A DNA stretch of 11,244 bases from Darksidea phi (taxonomy: Eukaryota > Ascomycota > Dothideomycetes > Pleosporales > Lentitheciaceae), in the NCBI GenBank assembly GCA_030770425.1, contig JASJFT010000468.1, forward strand, positions 1-11,244, written 5' to 3'. Below, one piece after another: positions 8,499 through 11,244 of the stretch. The stretch's first letter is position 1. Every line of letters begins with the position of its first letter. The notes beneath the pieces are model-generated. The model made no database searches, had not been told where the DNA came from, and was given only the letters and a program-made list of their open reading frames with translations. Made by a program: the position numbers and the translations under genes.

Positions 8499-9214
8499 TA
8501 TCTTCTCTTTCTAAATCTTTAACTTAGAGGTTATTCTAGGTTTAATATTTAGTTATATTAACGTTAGGGCCTTACTTTAGAAGATTATTATTATCTATTA
8601 TAGTATTATATAAAACTTAAGAATATATTATACTTATTAATAAAATTCTTTATTATAGTTCTAAGATATTTCTCTATAATTATTACTTATAGTTAAGAAT
8701 ATTATATATTATCTTATCTAAGAATAGTAGATACTATAAGATATATATTTATACTAATATATAAGGTTCCTATTATATATCTAGTATCTTATTATTAGAA
8801 GATTTATTTATATTAAGTAATAAAACTTATATATTAGGATTTATTAATATTAGTAAGATCTATTAACTATATAGAAGAGAAACTTTAATAATAGTTAAAA
8901 AAGACTTAAAAAGCTTAAGATAAGCTTCTTAATAAGCTAGTAGAAACTCGTTTACGAGTATATTATCTAGAGAAGTAAAGAATAGTTTTTTAAAAGAAAT
9001 TAATAATATAATCCTAGGTATTAGAAGCTAAGCTAGATAAAGAGAAAATAAAGCTTTAATAACTAGAGTAGTAGGAGGATCTAAAGGCCTCTTTAACTAC
9101 TCTAGATATTACTTATAATATTATAAATAATATTACTCTTCTTAGTTTATTAAATATCTTTTATTTTACTAAAAGTAAGACTAGCTTTTTTAACTTATTA
9201 TAAGATAAACTTAT
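8499..9214. other. Core between the inverted-repeat arms
   Basis: About 716 bases enclosed by the two arms. If the arms are terminal inverted repeats, this core should hold transposase remains; I see no DDE-type motif. The only candidate frame is the helical segment near 8895-9110. A perfect five-base hairpin, actcg-ttta-cgagt, lies at 8946-8959, and a ten-base inverted pair, ctagagtagt/actactctag, at 9063-9072 and 9096-9105. Confidence 0.5.
8895..9110 (+). pseudogene. Possible degraded coiled-coil reading frame
   Basis: One plus-strand frame, with TAA/TAG read as Gln or Trp, gives about 70 residues rich in Leu, Lys, Glu and Gln. Examples are DKLLNKLVETRLRV, VLEAKLDKEKIKL and EDLKASLTTLD, with leucines at heptad-like spacing. 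A helical coiled coil is plausible, as found at the ends of several transposase families and in gag N-termini. I do not recognise the protein. Because TGA cannot occur and AAA/GAA codons abound in RIPed DNA, Lys/Glu-rich translations arise easily by chance. Confidence 0.3.
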
Positions 9215-9654
9215 TTATTACGAACTAAATATATACTATAGACTACTAGTAAGTAAAGTTACTAGGAATCGAACTAATTACTAGCTCTAATAAAGAATAC
9301 GACGTAGATCTTATAATTAGAGAATAAGAAGTTATATAGTAGATCTATATCTTAATAAAGATAGATCTAATAGTTATATAATAGCTTAGTAAATCTATTA
9401 GGATAGAGTTATAAAGCTATAGCTTAGTAGATCTATAAATATAGAGCTATAAATCTAAGAAAACTAAATTAATATATAATAATTATAAATCTTCTAAATA
9501 GCTTTTTTCTTATAGTTAATTTAAATCTAGATTAATTCTTATCTATTAATATAATTAAACTATTACCTCTTTATTCTAATTCCTTCTTTTCTATCTTAAG
9601 TAAAATCTTAAACGAGACTAAATAACCTATTAGACTAGGATCTCGTTTAATACC
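9215..9654. repeat. Long inverted repeat, right arm
   Basis: Reverse complement of 8095-8498, and longer by about 36 bases because one internal unit is doubled (9381-9448). The outer end carries aaacgag ... ctcgttt (9610-9647), matching the left arm's outer end. The gag frame of the plus-strand element starts about 35 bases beyond it, so this arm could instead be that element's LTR or leader. Confidence 0.85.
9381..9448. repeat. 38-bp internal duplication in the right arm
   Basis: The segment beginning atagcttagtaaatctat at 9381 is repeated from 9419 as atagcttagtagatctat. The left arm has only one counterpart (around 8310-8335), so the doubling, or its loss, happened after the arms separated. 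Confidence 0.65.
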
Positions 9655-9688
9655 TTAACTATCTAATAGATAGAAATAGCTAATTATA

Positions 9689-10757
9689 ATAGTAGAAGAA
9701 GAAACCTAACTAAGTAAAGTAGTATAGCTACTAACTTAGACTAAATCCTTAGAAATAGGAAGCTATTAGGAATTTAGTTCTCTAGAAGGTAGTATAACTA
9801 TAGAAAATTTTAAAAAAATTATTAAGAACTAATATATATTTAAGAAATAAAAAGATATACTAGAAGTATAAATTATAATATTAATAGAAGAATTAAAGAA
9901 ATATATAAGAAAACTATTAAAGTTAAAAGAATTAAAGAAGTTTAATAGAATATAATCTAAGCTTAAAAGATTTCTAATTAATATAGTAATCTATCTTAAT
10001 TTTAATAAGGTATAACTACCTAATAAGACTTTAAAAGTATTATTTATAATAATATAATTTATAGAAAGAGCTATTACTTAGTTTAAAATCTATTTAAATA
10101 AGAGACTATAACTTAATAAAATCTATTATAGTAATAAAATTAGAATTATCTTCTTAAGTTATAAGTACTTCGAGAATAAGTTATATATTATATTTAAAAA
10201 TATTAACTTAGAGAGACTAGTAGAATAGAAAATTATATACTTTAAGTAGATAAAATCTATTATTATATATATATCTAAGTTTAAATAACTTATAATTAAG
10301 ATTTAATAAAAAGAAGTAACTCTTATATTATACTATTATAAAGGACTAAAGAATAATATTTAATATAAAATAATTTAAATAAATAGACTATAAACTATAT
10401 AAGAAATAATTAAATAGATTATTAAAATTAATAATAACCTTTATCTCTAAAACTAAGAAAAGAAAGAAAAGATTAAATTTTATAAAAAGAAAAAAGAAGA
10501 AAAGTACTATAGACTAGAACTAATAGTTCTAAGGGCTAGTTTAGAGTCTAAGAAAAAGAAATAAAACTCTAAAAAATAGAAGTTTTATAAAAAATAAGTA
10601 TACTTTAAGTATAAGAAGGTAGAGAAGCGCCTATAGGTAGAACGCGCTAGAAAATCTCTTTAGATTAAGATTTAATCGTCTAAAGATACCTTAGAATTCT
10701 TATAAAGAAAGAAGAAGTTTTATATAAAATTAAAGACCTAGTAAATCTTCTTCTAGT
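9689..10757 (+). pseudogene. gag: Second Ty3/gypsy-type gag remnant, plus strand
   Basis: One plus-strand frame holds from ATA at 9689 (former ATG, or the ATA at 9686) through about 350 codons, broken only by TAA/TAG. It starts acidic (VEEE), then a helical stretch (IEELKKYIRKLLKLKELKK), then KKFNRI-stop-SKLKRFL near 9935, matching the gag block 'FDGTRSKLRxFL'. Further on are LPNKTLKVLF, FKIYLNKRL, the pair YFKQIKSIIIYISKFKQL (one stop read as Gln; family 'LKQTxSVxEYxxxFxxL') and YYYKGLK at 10331-10351 (family 'FYRGLK'). A basic tail holds a possible first half of a zinc knuckle, YFKY (10601-10612, ancestral C-X2-C), but the H and C that should follow are not there. It differs clearly from the minus-strand gag, so it is a second family. 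No protease or RT follows before the poly(A) tract; the element may be truncated or gag-only. Confidence 0.82.
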
Positions 10758-11135
10758 TCTTTATTACTTTAATTATTAAGTACTTTAGTCCGATAGTAAA
10801 TTATCCTCGTTCTACTAAAGGTTAAGGATTCGATTTCCTTCCTAACTATATAGTATATTTAGATTAAAGAGGGTCTAATATACTTCTATCTCTATTATTA
10901 GATATTAGTACTAGAAGTATTTAATATCTCTTTAAATCTAGTATAACTAGGTCGCTCGTATACGGCGTATACTTATTTAGATTTAAATTTTCTATTAAAG
11001 ATATCCCCTTAATTAGAAGAAAACTAGTACTAGTTAATAGAGAGAATAGATACTATATAGATTCTATCTTAGCTCTTCTATCTTAGTACTAAATAGAATA
11101 GCTATATAATATAGCTAGTATCTACTACTAAATCT
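10758..11135 (+). other. Tail between second gag and the poly(A) tract
   Basis: The gag frame stays fairly open here (for example PLIRRKLVLVNRENRYYIDS around 11010-11065), but I cannot match it to protease, RT or any other domain. A tRNA T-arm-like hairpin sits at 10824-10840. CpG and CpC are somewhat more frequent than in the gypsy part (e.g. ggtcgctcgtatacggcgta near 10950), which may mean weaker RIP. Confidence 0.45.
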
Positions 11136-11168
11136 AAAAAAAAAAAAAAAAAAAAAAGAAAAAAAAAA
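11136..11168 (+). other. Interrupted poly(A) tract ending the RIPed block
   Basis: Twenty-two A, one G and ten A. It coincides with the border between RIPed DNA and the TpG-containing flank. It looks like the 3' poly(A) tail of a plus-strand retroposon, which LTR elements do not leave at their insertion point. So a non-LTR insertion, or a reverse-transcribed gag transcript, is possible. Confidence 0.6.
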
Positions 11169-11244
11169 TAAATGTTTTGTTTAATAATATAGTATTAGTT
11201 ATAAATAATTTTATTAAATATATATAATTTTTTGTTTTAAATTT
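11169..11244. other. Non-RIPed AT-rich flank
   Basis: These 76 bases contain three TpG (in aatg, ttttgt and ttttttgt), unlike the preceding thousands of bases, while remaining very AT-rich. They are probably single-copy DNA or a different element beside the RIPed block. No gene is visible in so short a stretch. Confidence 0.55.

Noticed and set aside
10775..10850. A functional tRNA gene
   Set aside because: No 5-bp anticodon stem with a 7-base loop can be formed and the acceptor strands pair poorly; kept only as a low-interest observation.
1..11244. Intact protein-coding genes
   Set aside because: No frame of useful length lacks TAA/TAG. TGA is absent only because TpG is absent. All recognised frames are pseudogenes.
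1..11244. Naturally AT-rich genome, mitochondrion or Plasmodium-like organism
   Set aside because: Plain AT bias would not remove CpA and TpG while keeping CpG, CpC and GpG, nor turn Gln/Trp codons into stops and Cys/His into Tyr at conserved sites. RIP explains all of these.

Overview
The window is a graveyard of fungal transposable elements decayed by repeat-induced point mutation (RIP). CpA and TpG dinucleotides are almost absent on both strands, TpA is in large excess, and every recognisable reading frame is riddled with TAA/TAG (former CAA, CAG, TGG, CGA) while TGA never occurs. This C-to-T signature in the CpA context, on both strands, is typical of filamentous ascomycetes (Pezizomycotina) and their AT-rich, gene-poor compartments. 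No species can be named, and no intact gene is visible.

Layout. (1) Positions 872-6159, minus strand: one Ty3/gypsy (Metaviridae-type) LTR retrotransposon read leftward. It has gag with a CCHC zinc knuckle (about 6159-4500), aspartic protease (about 3870-3450), reverse transcriptase (about 2300-1600) and RNase H (about 1420-872). Integrase and the 3' LTR, if kept, would lie left of the window. (2) Its pol frame is split between protease and RT by a 941-bp retroposon at 2317-3257. This insert has a poly(T) end (a poly(A) tail on the minus strand) and an 11-bp target-site duplication. Removing the insert plus one duplication restores the pol frame exactly. (3) A second copy of the same retroposon (1-871) abuts the RNase H end and runs off the left edge. 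Copy 1 is as heavily RIPed as its surroundings. Copy 2 is much less so, so the two have different histories. (4) 6160-8094: gene-free AT-rich DNA with 54-bp and 35-bp tandem repeats, possibly the leader and 5' LTR of the gypsy element. (5) 8095-9654: a long inverted repeat (arms about 404 and 440 bp) around a core of about 716 bp that may hold the remains of a coiled-coil reading frame. (6) 9689-10757, plus strand: a second, different gypsy-type gag pseudogene. (7) 10758-11168: a tail ending in an interrupted poly(A) tract. (8) 11169-11244: AT-rich DNA that still has TpG, i.e. outside the RIPed block.

Nothing here works together as a living system. The interest lies in the nested insertion history, the unequal RIP between copies, and how well RIP substitutions let the ancestral catalytic and zinc-binding residues be read back.
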